NCBI GenBank assembly: GCA_026982515.1
Contig: JALSGY010000297.1
Coordinates: forward strand, 1-16,166
Direction: 5' to 3'
From: Paracoccaceae bacterium
Lineage (GTDB): Bacteria > Pseudomonadota > Alphaproteobacteria > Rhodobacterales > Rhodobacteraceae
DNA: 16,166 nucleotides
The notes under the pieces are model-generated. The model was not told the origin of the DNA and searched no databases. It saw only the letters and a program-made list of their open reading frames with translations. Below are positions 1 through 9,762 of this stretch, one piece after another. How positions within the stretch are numbered: position 1 is the first letter of the stretch; each line of letters opens with the position of its first letter. The position numbers and the translations under genes were made by a program.

Positions 1-110
1 CTGGTGGGAGTGACCGGCCGGCCTCCTGTCGCCTGGACTTCTGCAACGGGCAAGGCTTCCGCGCAACAACAGCAGCGGCTCGGCAAGTTCGGCGCGGCAG
101 CCGCCCTGCC

Positions 111-1772
111 TCAGCCCGGATCGCGCCAGCGGTTGACGATCGGGTAGCGCCGGTCGAGCCAGAAGGCGCGCGGTGTCAGACGCGGGCCCGGCGCGGACTG
201 GAAGCGCTTGTATTCAGAAGCGTAAATCAACTGTTCCACCCTTTTCACCGTGGCCCGGTCGAAACCCTGCGCCACCACCTCCTCCACCGAAGCGTCACGG
301 TCAATCAGGCCCTCCAGGATCGCATCCAGTACCTCGTAGGGGGGCAGGCTGTCCTCGTCCTTCTGGTTCTCGCGCAGCTCGGCAGAGGGGGGCTTGTCGA
401 TCACCCGGGGCGGGATCACCTCGCCGGCGGGGCCATTCATCCAGGGCCGGTGGTTGGCATTGCGCCAGCGGCAGGTCTGGAACACGCGGGTCTTGTAGAG
501 ATCCTTGAGCGGATTGTAGCCCCCGGCCATGTCGCCATAGATGGTGGCATATCCCACCGCCACCTCGGACTTGTTGCCGGTGGTCAGCAGCATCTCGCCG
601 AACTTGTTGGACAGCGCCATCAGAAGCAGCCCGCGCAGGCGCGACTGGATGTTTTCCTCGGTGATGTCGGGCGTTGTCCCGGCGAACAGGGGCGCCAGGG
701 TCTGGCCTATCGCCGCGCGCGGGCCCGAGATCGGTACCGTGTCCAGGCGGCAGCCCAGCCGTGCGGCCACCTCGCGGGCGTCTTGCAGCGAGGCCTCGGA
801 GGTATATTCCGAGGGCAGCATCACGCAGCGCACGCGCTCGGGGCCCAGGGCATCGGTGGCAATGGCTGCGACCAGAGACGAATCGACCCCCCCCGAAAGG
901 CCCAGAAGCACTTTCTCGAAGCCGCTCTTGCGCAGGTAGTCGCGCAGCGCCTCGACCATCACCCGATAGTCCTGTTCCCACTCGTCGGGAAAGACGTTGC
1001 GCCGGGCGGCCTCGTCGATGCTCCATCCCGCATCGGTTCGCGACAGGTCCGCATGGGCGAGCGCCTCGTCGAACAGCGGCATCTGCAGTGCCAGCGCTCC
1101 GCCCCGGTTGAGCCCGAAGGAGCCGCCATCGAACACCTGGTCGTCCTGCCCGCCCACGGTGTTGAGGTAGAGCATCGGCAGGTCGTTCTCGACCACCCGC
1201 GAGACCATGATCGAAACCCGCCGGTCGAACTTGCCACGATAGTAGGGAGAGCCGTTGGGTACCAAAAACAGATCTGCGCCGCTTTCGGCCAGGGTCTCGC
1301 ACACGTCCGGATACCACGCGTCCTCGCAGATCGGAAAGCCGATGTTGAGCGGCCCGATCCTGACCGGCCCGGAAATCGCACCGCTGCGGAACACGCGCTT
1401 TTCGTCGAAGACCCCATAGTTGGGCAGGAAATGCTTGCGGATCCGGGCCACCACCGTGCCGCCGGAGAGAACGTGATAGGCATTGAACAGCCCCTCGCCG
1501 TCAAGAAGCGGAGCGCCGATCGCCAGGGCCGGCCCGTCGGCGCATCGCTTCGCCAGCTCGTCTACCATGCGCATGGCATGGCGGGCGAAGGCCGGCTTCA
1601 TCACCAGATCCTGGGGCTGATAGCCGGTGACGAACATCTCGGGCAGGGCCACCAGCCCGGCCCCCGCCGCCCGGCCTTCGGCCCAGGCCCGGGCCGCGCG
1701 CTCGGCATTGCCGGCGATGTCGCCCACGACGGGGTTGAGCTGGGCAAGGGTGATGCGAAAACTGCTGGCCAT
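111..1772 (-). CDS. nadE: Glutamine-dependent NAD(+) synthetase
   Basis: Catalyses the last step of NAD synthesis: deamido-NAD + ATP + glutamine to NAD in the cytosol. The 553-residue protein has the two-domain bacterial layout. An N-terminal nitrilase-type glutaminase domain (about 1-250) shows the Glu-Lys-Cys triad as E45 (LPEMF), K113 (RKHFLPNYGVF) and C149 (PICEDAW). The C-terminal synthetase domain carries the PP-loop SGGVDSS at 293-299. Length matches the fused family. I chose the ATG at 1772 because the protein then begins MASSFRITLAQLNP, the usual family start. The frame stays open 28 codons further upstream, but that stretch is Arg-rich and unlike the family. The gene is divergent from the MORN gene. 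An 8-C run at 887-894 falls inside the PP-loop codons and the frame is intact across it. The identification is secure. Confidence 0.97.
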   Translation of the reverse strand: MASSFRITLAQLNPVVGDIAGNAERAARAWAEGRAAGAGLVALPEMFVTGYQPQDLVMKPAFARHAMRMVDELAKRCADGPALAIGAPLLDGEGLFNAYHVLSGGTVVARIRKHFLPNYGVFDEKRVFRSGAISGPVRIGPLNIGFPICEDAWYPDVCETLAESGADLFLVPNGSPYYRGKFDRRVSIMVSRVVENDLPMLYLNTVGGQDDQVFDGGSFGLNRGGALALQMPLFDEALAHADLSRTDAGWSIDEAARRNVFPDEWEQDYRVMVEALRDYLRKSGFEKVLLGLSGGVDSSLVAAIATDALGPERVRCVMLPSEYTSEASLQDAREVAARLGCRLDTVPISGPRAAIGQTLAPLFAGTTPDITEENIQSRLRGLLLMALSNKFGEMLLTTGNKSEVAVGYATIYGDMAGGYNPLKDLYKTRVFQTCRWRNANHRPWMNGPAGEVIPPRVIDKPPSAELRENQKDEDSLPPYEVLDAILEGLIDRDASVEEVVAQGFDRATVKRVEQLIYASEYKRFQSAPGPRLTPRAFWLDRRYPIVNRWRDPG

Positions 1773-1841
1773 GGGTTCCGTCTTTCGTTCGCCGCTTCTT
1801 AGCAGAAAGATGTGCCGGGAAAACCCGGTCCGCAAAAAGCG

Positions 1842-1870
1842 TTGCCCCTGCGCCACGGCTCAATTAGGCT
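1842..1870 (+). promoter_or_regulatory. Candidate promoter of the MORN-repeat gene
   Basis: TTGCCC at 1842-1847 and TAGGCT at 1865-1870 are separated by 17 nt. Transcription would start near 1877, about 40 nt before the chosen GTG start. The -35 is good and the -10 is only fair. The assignment rests on sequence resemblance alone. No convincing promoter was seen for the divergent nadE. Confidence 0.3.
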
Positions 1871-1918
1871 CGTCGCGCATCCGGGCAGATGCCCTGTTGT
1901 CGAATATGGGGGGCTGAA

Positions 1919-3355
1919 GTGAAGTCAATCCGTGGACGCGCCAAGGCGTTGATGCTTGGAATATCGGCGGGGCTTCTTCTGGCCGGGCCGCTGACGGCCC
2001 AGAACGACGAGGTCATCACCAAGCAATATGATGACGGCGGGGTCTACGAAGGCACCTTCAAGGACGGCAAGCAGCACGGCTATGGCACCTATCGCCTGCC
2101 CAATGGCTACGAATATACCGGCGAGTGGTTCGAGGGCGAGATCCGCGGCCAGGGCGTGGCACGCTTTCCCGACGGCTCGGTCTACGAGGGCAGCTTCGCC
2201 AGGGGCAAGCCGCACGGCTTCGGCAAGATCACCTTTGCCGACGGCGGCAGCTATGAAGGCGACTGGGTGGAGGGCAAGATCAACGGCTCGGGCGTGGCGA
2301 TCTATGCCAACGGGGTGAAATACGAGGGCGGTTTCCGCGATGCCAGGCCCCATGGCCAGGGCCGGATGGAAAGCCCCAGCGGCTATGTCTACGAAGGCTC
2401 CTGGGTGGACGGGGTGAAGGAGGGCCGCGGGCGCATCACCTACCCCGACGGCGCCGTCTACGAGGGCGAGATGAAGGCCGGCAAGCGCAACGGCCAGGGC
2501 ACCCTGACCATGCCCGACGGTCTGATCTACGAAGGTGAATGGCAAAATGGCCAGATCAACGGCCGGGGCAGGCTCACGCAACCCAACGGCGATGTCTACG
2601 AGGGAAGTTTCGTCAACGGCCAGCGCGAGGGCGAAGGCAGGGTTACCTACGCCAACGGCGATGTCTACGAGGGCCAGTTCAAGGCCGACAGGCGCAACGG
2701 ATTCGGCAAGTTCACCGGCACCGACGGCTATGTCTACGAGGGCGAATGGGTGGATGGGCGAATCGAGGGCCAGGGCAAGGTCGTCTATCCCGACGGCTCG
2801 GTCTACGAGGGCCAGTTCCGTGACGATCTGGCCGACGGAATCGGCAAGATCGTCTATCCCGACGGCAATTCCTACGAGGGCGAGTGGAAGGCCGGGGTGA
2901 TCGAGGGCAAGGGCATCGCCCGCTATGCCAACGGCCTGGTCTACGAGGGCGAATTCAAGAACGCGCTCAACCACGGCTACGGCAAGATGACCTATCCCGA
3001 CGGCTACATTTACGAGGGCGAATGGGTGGAAGGCCAGCGCGAGGGCCAGGGCCGGGCCGTCTACCCCGACGGAACTGTCTATGTGGGCGAGTTCCGCAAC
3101 GGGCTGCGCGAGGGCAAGGGAACGATCACCATGCCCGACGGCTTCACCTACACCGGGGACTGGAAGGCCGGCGAGATCGAGGGCTACGGCATCGCGACCT
3201 ATGCCAACGGCGATGTCTACGAGGGCGAGTTCAAGGCCGGCAAGCGCCACGGCAAGGGCACGATCCGCTATGCCAGCGGCCAGCAGACCTCGGGCGTATG
3301 GAACAACAACACCCTGGAGCGCGAGACCCGGCCCGAGGGAGGCGATTCCAACTGA
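1919..3355 (+). CDS. Exported MORN-repeat protein (18 tandem repeats)
   Basis: The 478-residue protein consists almost wholly of MORN repeats (YEGxxxxGxxxGxGxxxxxxG). The GTG at 1919 is preferred over an in-frame ATG at 1889. It has a G-rich Shine-Dalgarno (1908-1913) at 5 nt spacing, and it puts a clean signal peptide at the N-terminus: a basic stretch, a hydrophobic core at about 10-23, and probable cleavage after LTA at residue 27. Eighteen repeats of exactly 23 residues follow without indels, then a degenerate final unit (SGVW) and a polar tail. MORN repeats form elongated beta-hairpin sheets. Eukaryotic members have been linked to membranes and scaffolding, while bacterial members are poorly understood. 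Export, probably to the periplasm, is inferred from the signal peptide. The neighbours nadE and leuA give no functional hint. The family call is firm; the function is unknown. Confidence 0.9.
   Translation: MKSIRGRAKALMLGISAGLLLAGPLTAQNDEVITKQYDDGGVYEGTFKDGKQHGYGTYRLPNGYEYTGEWFEGEIRGQGVARFPDGSVYEGSFARGKPHGFGKITFADGGSYEGDWVEGKINGSGVAIYANGVKYEGGFRDARPHGQGRMESPSGYVYEGSWVDGVKEGRGRITYPDGAVYEGEMKAGKRNGQGTLTMPDGLIYEGEWQNGQINGRGRLTQPNGDVYEGSFVNGQREGEGRVTYANGDVYEGQFKADRRNGFGKFTGTDGYVYEGEWVDGRIEGQGKVVYPDGSVYEGQFRDDLADGIGKIVYPDGNSYEGEWKAGVIEGKGIARYANGLVYEGEFKNALNHGYGKMTYPDGYIYEGEWVEGQREGQGRAVYPDGTVYVGEFRNGLREGKGTITMPDGFTYTGDWKAGEIEGYGIATYANGDVYEGEFKAGKRHGKGTIRYASGQQTSGVWNNNTLERETRPEGGDSN
2039..3280 (+). 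repeat. 18 x 69-bp tandem coding repeat (MORN units)
   Basis: The repeat tract is exactly 18 x 69 bp (1242 bp). Each unit encodes 23 residues beginning near the (V/I)YEG motif and ending in (D/N/S)G. The DNA is similar between units, with recurring GTCTACGAGGGC and TATCCCGACGGC blocks, but no two units look identical over their whole length. Units with Phe after the EGx motif alternate with units with Trp. The alternation breaks once, between units 9 (from 2591) and 10 (from 2660). Confidence 0.93.
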
Positions 3356-3391
3356 ACCCGGGTGCCGGCGGGCAACGGCGAAATTGATGCC

Positions 3392-3419
3392 TTTATCTTC
3401 ACCGCAAAGCGCGTATATT
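3392..3419 (+). promoter_or_regulatory. Candidate promoter of the leuL-leuA transcript
   Basis: TATATT at 3414-3419 is a good -10 in a locally AT-rich patch. The -35 is weak: TTTATC at 3392-3397 gives a 16-nt spacer. The -10 ends 7 nt before the leader-peptide ATG at 3427, so transcription would start at or next to that ATG and the leader mRNA would have almost no 5' UTR. No Shine-Dalgarno precedes the ATG, which fits a leaderless start. Confidence 0.45.
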
Positions 3420-3426
3420 TGCCGCC

Positions 3427-3513
3427 ATGACGATTGACACGCATATCGCCTCCTTCCGCCCGGCCGCTTCGGCCCGGGCCGCGATTGCGCTGCTTCTTCT
3501 TAGCCGCCTCTGA
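3427..3513 (+). CDS. leuL: leuA leader peptide with four consecutive Leu codons
   Basis: A 28-codon ORF begins with ATG (MTIDTHIASFRPAA) and ends ALLLLSRL before TGA. Four adjacent Leu codons (CTG CTT CTT CTT, 3490-3501) and a fifth (CTC) sit just before the stop. CTT is otherwise rare in this window, where CTG dominates, so the choice is unlike that of the neighbouring genes. It lies 77 nt upstream of leuA, and a 10-bp hairpin overlaps its stop codon. This is the standard form of a leader peptide whose ribosome senses charged Leu-tRNA. Attenuation of leu genes is well established in proteobacteria. Its operation here is inferred from layout, since no expression evidence is available. The symbol leuL follows convention for leu leader peptides. 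Confidence 0.75.
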   Translation: MTIDTHIASFRPAASARAAIALLLLSRL

Positions 3514-3541
3514 GCGTGCCTTCGGCGCGACCGCTCAGAGG
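3507..3541 (+). promoter_or_regulatory. Leader hairpin of the leuA attenuator
   Basis: CCTCTGAGCG (3507-3516) and CGCTCAGAGG (3532-3541) form a perfect 10-bp stem with a 15-nt loop. The loop can itself fold a small GCC-TTC-GGC helix. The 5' arm contains the leader stop codon TGA (3511-3513). A ribosome stalled at the Leu codons would leave the stem free to form, whereas one terminating at the TGA would melt it. A competing pairing of 3521-3528 with 3548-3555 (six G-C pairs plus two G-U) cannot coexist with this stem except as a pseudoknot. No U-run follows either structure, so the final switch is not a textbook intrinsic terminator. Confidence 0.65.
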
Positions 3542-3590
3542 TAAACAGCGCCGGGACAATGGCTAAGATCGCAATACAAGAGACAATCAG

Positions 3591-5168
<1,578 letters not shown>

Positions 5169-5180
5169 GGCCGCCCCGGC

Positions 5181-5199
5181 AATCGCCACCGGCGATTTC
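5181..5199 (+). terminator. Candidate terminator after leuA
   Basis: AATCGCC and GGCGATT (5181-5187 and 5191-5197) form a perfect 7-bp stem with an ACC loop, 13 nt after the leuA stop. The T-tract is short (TTTC). A second, imperfect hairpin, AAAGG-CC/GG-CCTTT at 5208-5226, follows directly and could reinforce it. Confidence 0.45.
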
Positions 5200-5223
5200 G
5201 CGCTGATAAAGGGCCTGCGGGCC

Positions 5224-6355
<1,132 letters not shown>

Positions 6356-6387
6356 AGCGGCCGGACACCGCAGATCGCGGGGATGCC

Positions 6388-7287
6388 GTGGCGAGAGACC
6401 GAGGCACAACAGAAGAATTCGTTCGTCCGATCCGGCGGATCCTTGTCGGAGCGCTGGTGCTGGTTCTGCTTGCCGTTTTCGTGCTCTGGCGCATCGACAA
6501 CCCCAGGATGGAGCGGCTGCGCGCCGCGCTGGTGGACCGGGTCGTGCCTTCCTTCGACTGGGCGCTGGTGCCGGTGACGAAACTGACCGGCATGATCGAG
6601 GATTTCCAGTCCTATACCCGCATCTACGAGCAGAACCAGGAACTGCGCCGCGAATTGCAGCAGATGAAAGCCTGGAAAGAGGCCGCGCTTCAGCTCGAGC
6701 AGGAAAACGCCAAGCTGCTCGATCTCAACAACGTGCGGCTGGATCCGAAGCTGACCTTCATCACCGGGGTGGTGCTGGCCGACAGCGGATCGCCCTTCCG
6801 CCAATCGGTGATCATCAACATCGGGGCGCGCGACGGCATCATCGACGGCTGGGCCGCCACCGACGGCCTGGGGCTTGTGGGGCGAATCTCGGGGGTGGGC
6901 AGCCGCACCGCGCGGGTGATCCTGCTGACCGATTCCAACAGCCGCATCCCGGTGGTGGTGCAGCCCTCGGGCCAGCGCGCCCTGCTGGCTGGCGACAACT
7001 CGCCGCGTCCGCTGCTGGAGTTCCTCGAAAACCCCGAGCTGGTCCGCCCCGGCGACCGGGTGATTACCTCGGGCGACGGCGGGGTGTTTCCGGCCGGGCT
7101 GCTGGTGGGCCAGGCGGCAAGGGCGGCGGGCGGCAAGCTGCGGGTACTGCTGGCCGCCGATTACGAACGGCTGGAGTTCCTGCGGGTGCTGCGCTCGCGC
7201 CCCGGCGAGCCGATCACCGACCCGGGCAGCCTGATCGCCCCGATCACCGATCCGGGGCTTGATGGCGGGGAGGCGAGCAATGGTTGA
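6388..7287 (+). CDS. mreC: Rod shape-determining protein MreC
   Basis: Periplasmic scaffold of the elongation complex, linking MreB and MreD to PBP2. The 299-residue protein has a short cytoplasmic N-terminus, one membrane segment at about 18-34, a Gln/Glu-rich predicted coiled coil at about 66-112 (QNQELRRELQQ), and the two beta-domain core up to about residue 275 (for example VVLADSGSPFRQSVIINIGARDGI). The start is GTG at 6388, preceded by GGGGA at 6379-6383. The C-terminal tail repeats PITDPG twice in about 12 residues and looks disordered. The 3' end overlaps mreD by 8 nt, suggesting translational coupling. Confidence 0.95.
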   Translation: MARDRGTTEEFVRPIRRILVGALVLVLLAVFVLWRIDNPRMERLRAALVDRVVPSFDWALVPVTKLTGMIEDFQSYTRIYEQNQELRRELQQMKAWKEAALQLEQENAKLLDLNNVRLDPKLTFITGVVLADSGSPFRQSVIINIGARDGIIDGWAATDGLGLVGRISGVGSRTARVILLTDSNSRIPVVVQPSGQRALLAGDNSPRPLLEFLENPELVRPGDRVITSGDGGVFPAGLLVGQAARAAGGKLRVLLAADYERLEFLRVLRSRPGEPITDPGSLIAPITDPGLDGGEASNG

Positions 7288-7819
7288 TCCGGTCACCATG
7301 CGCCGCTGGACCTACCGGCTGCTGTTCGCGGCGATTGCCTCGGTGGTGGTGTTCGTGAGGATACTGCCGCTCGATCTGACCGCCGGGCGCATTCCCGGCC
7401 CCGACATCGTGCTGCTCTTTGCCCTGGCCTGGGTTTTGCGCCGGCCGGACTACGTGCCGGTGGCGCTGGTCGCTGCCGTGATGCTGCTGACCGACATGCT
7501 GTTCATGCGCCCGCCGGGGCTGTGGTCGGCGCTGGCGGTGGTGGCTGTGGAATTCCTGCGCTCGCGCGCTCATGTCTCCAGGGAGCTTCCCTTTCTGGTG
7601 GAGTGGATGATGGTGGCCGGGGTACTTGCGGCGATGATACTCGCCAACCGCCTGATCCTGACCGTGTTCCTGGTCAACCAGCCCGGCTTCGGGCAGGATG
7701 TGATGCTGCTCCTGGCCACCGTTCTTTCCTATCCGGTGGTGGTTCTGTTCTCGGCAACGGTGCTGGGGCTGCGCAAGGTGGCACCGGGCGAGGTTGACCA
7801 GCTGGGGCACCGGATATGA
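7280..7819 (+). CDS. mreD: Rod shape-determining protein MreD
   Basis: Small polytopic inner-membrane protein of the elongation complex. The 179 residues contain about five hydrophobic segments, including LLFAAIASVVVFVRILP near the N-terminus and VMLLLATVLSYPVVVLF near the C-terminus. RRPDYVPVALVAAVMLLTDMLF matches the conserved centre of MreD. I chose the ATG at 7280 because GGGGAGG at 7266-7272 lies 7 nt upstream. A TTG codon at 7259 would only add residues inside the mreC overlap. The stop overlaps the mrdA start as ATGA (7816-7819). Recognition rests partly on position, because MreD sequences vary widely. Confidence 0.93.
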   Translation: MVDPVTMRRWTYRLLFAAIASVVVFVRILPLDLTAGRIPGPDIVLLFALAWVLRRPDYVPVALVAAVMLLTDMLFMRPPGLWSALAVVAVEFLRSRAHVSRELPFLVEWMMVAGVLAAMILANRLILTVFLVNQPGFGQDVMLLLATVLSYPVVVLFSATVLGLRKVAPGEVDQLGHRI

Positions 7820-9762
7820 GACGTTCTCCGGCGGATAATGCGAAAAGCGCGCGCGTCATTTCGCGGCGGGCATTGCTGCTGGCGGGCGGGCAGGCCGCCT
7901 TCATGGGCGTGCTGACGTTCAGGATGCGCTACATGCAGGTGGAGCAGGCCGACGAATACCGCATGCTGGCCGAGGAAAACCGCATCAACATTCGCCTGAT
8001 CGCGCCGGCGCGGGGGCTGATCTTCGACCGCAACGGGGTGGTTCTGGCCGAAAACGAGCAGAATTACCGGATCGTGATGGTGCGCGAGGATGCCGGCGAC
8101 ATCGAGGCCACCATCGCCCGGCTGTCGCAACTGGTGGAGCTGGACCCGGAAGCCCTCAAACGGGCCATCAAGGAGATGAACAAGCGCAGCCCCTTCGTGC
8201 CGGTGACCATCGCCGACCGTCTGCGCTGGGAGGATCTGGCGAAAGTGGCGGTCAACGCCCCGGCCCTGCCCGGCGTGACCCCGGAGGTGGGGCTTTCGCG
8301 GCGCTATCCGCTGGGCGGGGACTTCGCCCATATCGTGGGGTACGTGGGGCCGGTCAGCGACTACGATCTGAGCAAGATCGACGATCCCGACCCGCTGCTG
8401 CAGATCCCGAAGTTCCAGATCGGCAAGCTGGGGATCGAGAAACGGATGGAATCGCGGCTGCGCGGGCGTGCCGGCACGCGCCGCATCGAGGTCAACTCGG
8501 CTGGTCGGGTGATGCGCGAGCTGGAGCGCATCGAAGGCATCCCCGGCGACGACATCCAGCTTACGGTCGATGCCGGGCTGCAGAATTTCGCCCAGGCGCG
8601 CCTCGCCCTGACCGAGAGCGCCTCGGCGGTGGTGATGGACCCGCAGACCGGCGACATTCTTGCATCTGCCTCCTCACCCTCGTTCGATCCCAACAAGTTC
8701 GTCCGCGGCATCTCGGTTCCCGATTACCGGGAGCTGACGGACAACAAGTTCCGGCCGCTGTCCAACAAGGCCGTCCAGGGCACCTATCCGCCGGGTTCCA
8801 CCTACAAGATGGTGGTGGCGCTGGCCGCCCTGGAAGAAGGGCTGATCGACGCCAGGGAAACGGTCACCTGCAAGGGCTTCATCACCGTCGGCAAGCGCCG
8901 CTTCCATTGCTGGAAGCGCAGCGGGCACGGCGTGACCAACATGAACAAGGGAATCGCCGAATCCTGCGACGTCTATTTCTACGAAATCGCCCAGCGGGTG
9001 GGGATCGAGAAGATCACCGCGATGGCGCGGCGTTTCGGGCTGGGGATCCGCCACGATCTGCCGATGTCCGGGATCGCCGCGGGGCTGATCCCGACCAAGC
9101 AGTGGAAGCGCGACAACCGCGGCGCGGAATGGCTGATCGGCGATACGCTGAACGCCGGCATCGGGCAGGGCTACGTGCTGGCCTCCCCGCTGCAGCTGGC
9201 GGTCATGACCTCGCGGCTGGCCAGCGGGCGCGAGATCTGGCCGCGGCTGATCAAGACGATCAACGGGGTGGAAACCCCGATCCGCGATGGCGGACCGATG
9301 GGAATCGACCCCGACAACATGCGCCTTGTCCTGCGCGGCATGTTCAACGTCACCAACAGCCGCAAGGGCACCGCCTACAGCTCGCGCATCGTCGAGGCGG
9401 GGATGGAGCTGGCCGGCAAGACCGGCACCAGCCAGGTGCGCAACATCACCATGGCCGAACGTGCCCGGGGGGTGCTCAAGGACGAGGACCTGCCCTGGGA
9501 GCGCCGCGACCATGCGCTGTTCGTGGCCTATGCGCCGTTCGAGAAACCGCGCTACGCGATTTCGGTGGTGGTGGAGCATGGCGGCGGCGGCTCCAAGGCT
9601 GCAGCCCCGGTGGCGCGCGACATTTTGCTCTATGCGCTTTATAGCGGGCTGCCGCCTCTTGCCGCCTATCCGGCCAGCCAGCGCAACAGGATCAGCGACA
9701 CCCTCGGACAGCTGAAACTGCGCAGCCCCGAAGAACGGCCTGTCCGGCGGGTGCGCACATGA
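7816..9762 (+). CDS. mrdA: Penicillin-binding protein 2 (elongasome transpeptidase)
   Basis: Class B PBP that crosslinks peptidoglycan during cell elongation and works with RodA. The 648-residue protein has a short basic N-terminus, a single membrane anchor at about 17-35, the PBP dimerisation/pedestal region at about 50-250, and a transpeptidase domain. The three active-site motifs are present: GSTYK with nucleophile S328 and K331, S383-C384-D385 (the SxD form usual in PBP2), and KTG at 535-537. It is the usual PBP2 length. It overlaps both neighbours (mreD and rodA) by 4 nt, which points to co-translation. It is a beta-lactam target, as for the family generally. Nothing is missing or odd. 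Confidence 0.96.
   Translation: MRRSPADNAKSARVISRRALLLAGGQAAFMGVLTFRMRYMQVEQADEYRMLAEENRINIRLIAPARGLIFDRNGVVLAENEQNYRIVMVREDAGDIEATIARLSQLVELDPEALKRAIKEMNKRSPFVPVTIADRLRWEDLAKVAVNAPALPGVTPEVGLSRRYPLGGDFAHIVGYVGPVSDYDLSKIDDPDPLLQIPKFQIGKLGIEKRMESRLRGRAGTRRIEVNSAGRVMRELERIEGIPGDDIQLTVDAGLQNFAQARLALTESASAVVMDPQTGDILASASSPSFDPNKFVRGISVPDYRELTDNKFRPLSNKAVQGTYPPGSTYKMVVALAALEEGLIDARETVTCKGFITVGKRRFHCWKRSGHGVTNMNKGIAESCDVYFYEIAQRVGIEKITAMARRFGLGIRHDLPMSGIAAGLIPTKQWKRDNRGAEWLIGDTLNAGIGQGYVLASPLQLAVMTSRLASGREIWPRLIKTINGVETPIRDGGPMGIDPDNMRLVLRGMFNVTNSRKGTAYSSRIVEAGMELAGKTGTSQVRNITMAERARGVLKDEDLPWERRDHALFVAYAPFEKPRYAISVVVEHGGGGSKAAAPVARDILLYALYSGLPPLAAYPASQRNRISDTLGQLKLRSPEERPVRRVRT

Noticed and set aside
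1..110. Possible C-terminal end of a rightward gene (frame 1, stop at 145-147)
   Set aside because: The 48 residues visible (Ala/Gln-rich) match no family I recognise and would overlap the nadE end. There is too little sequence to call.
887..894. 8-C run in nadE as a programmed frameshift site
   Set aside because: It encodes the essential SGGVDSS loop in the intact frame, and the sequence continues normally on both sides.
1773..1856. 28-codon N-terminal extension of nadE
   Set aside because: The extra residues are Arg/Phe-rich, unlike the family, and overlap the promoter region. MASSFRITLAQLNP is the normal start.
1889..1918. ATG at 1889 as the start of the MORN protein
   Set aside because: It adds MPCCRIWGAE before a clean signal peptide, whereas GTG 1919 has a well-placed G-rich ribosome site.
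1925..3250. Long open frame (441 codons) antisense to the MORN gene
   Set aside because: It mirrors the 23-residue repeat of the sense strand. The recurring codons simply contain no antisense stops. It shows no signal peptide, ribosome site or known domain.
2039..3280. CRISPR-like or non-coding satellite array
   Set aside because: The 69-bp period is in frame, has no unique spacers and encodes MORN motifs throughout.
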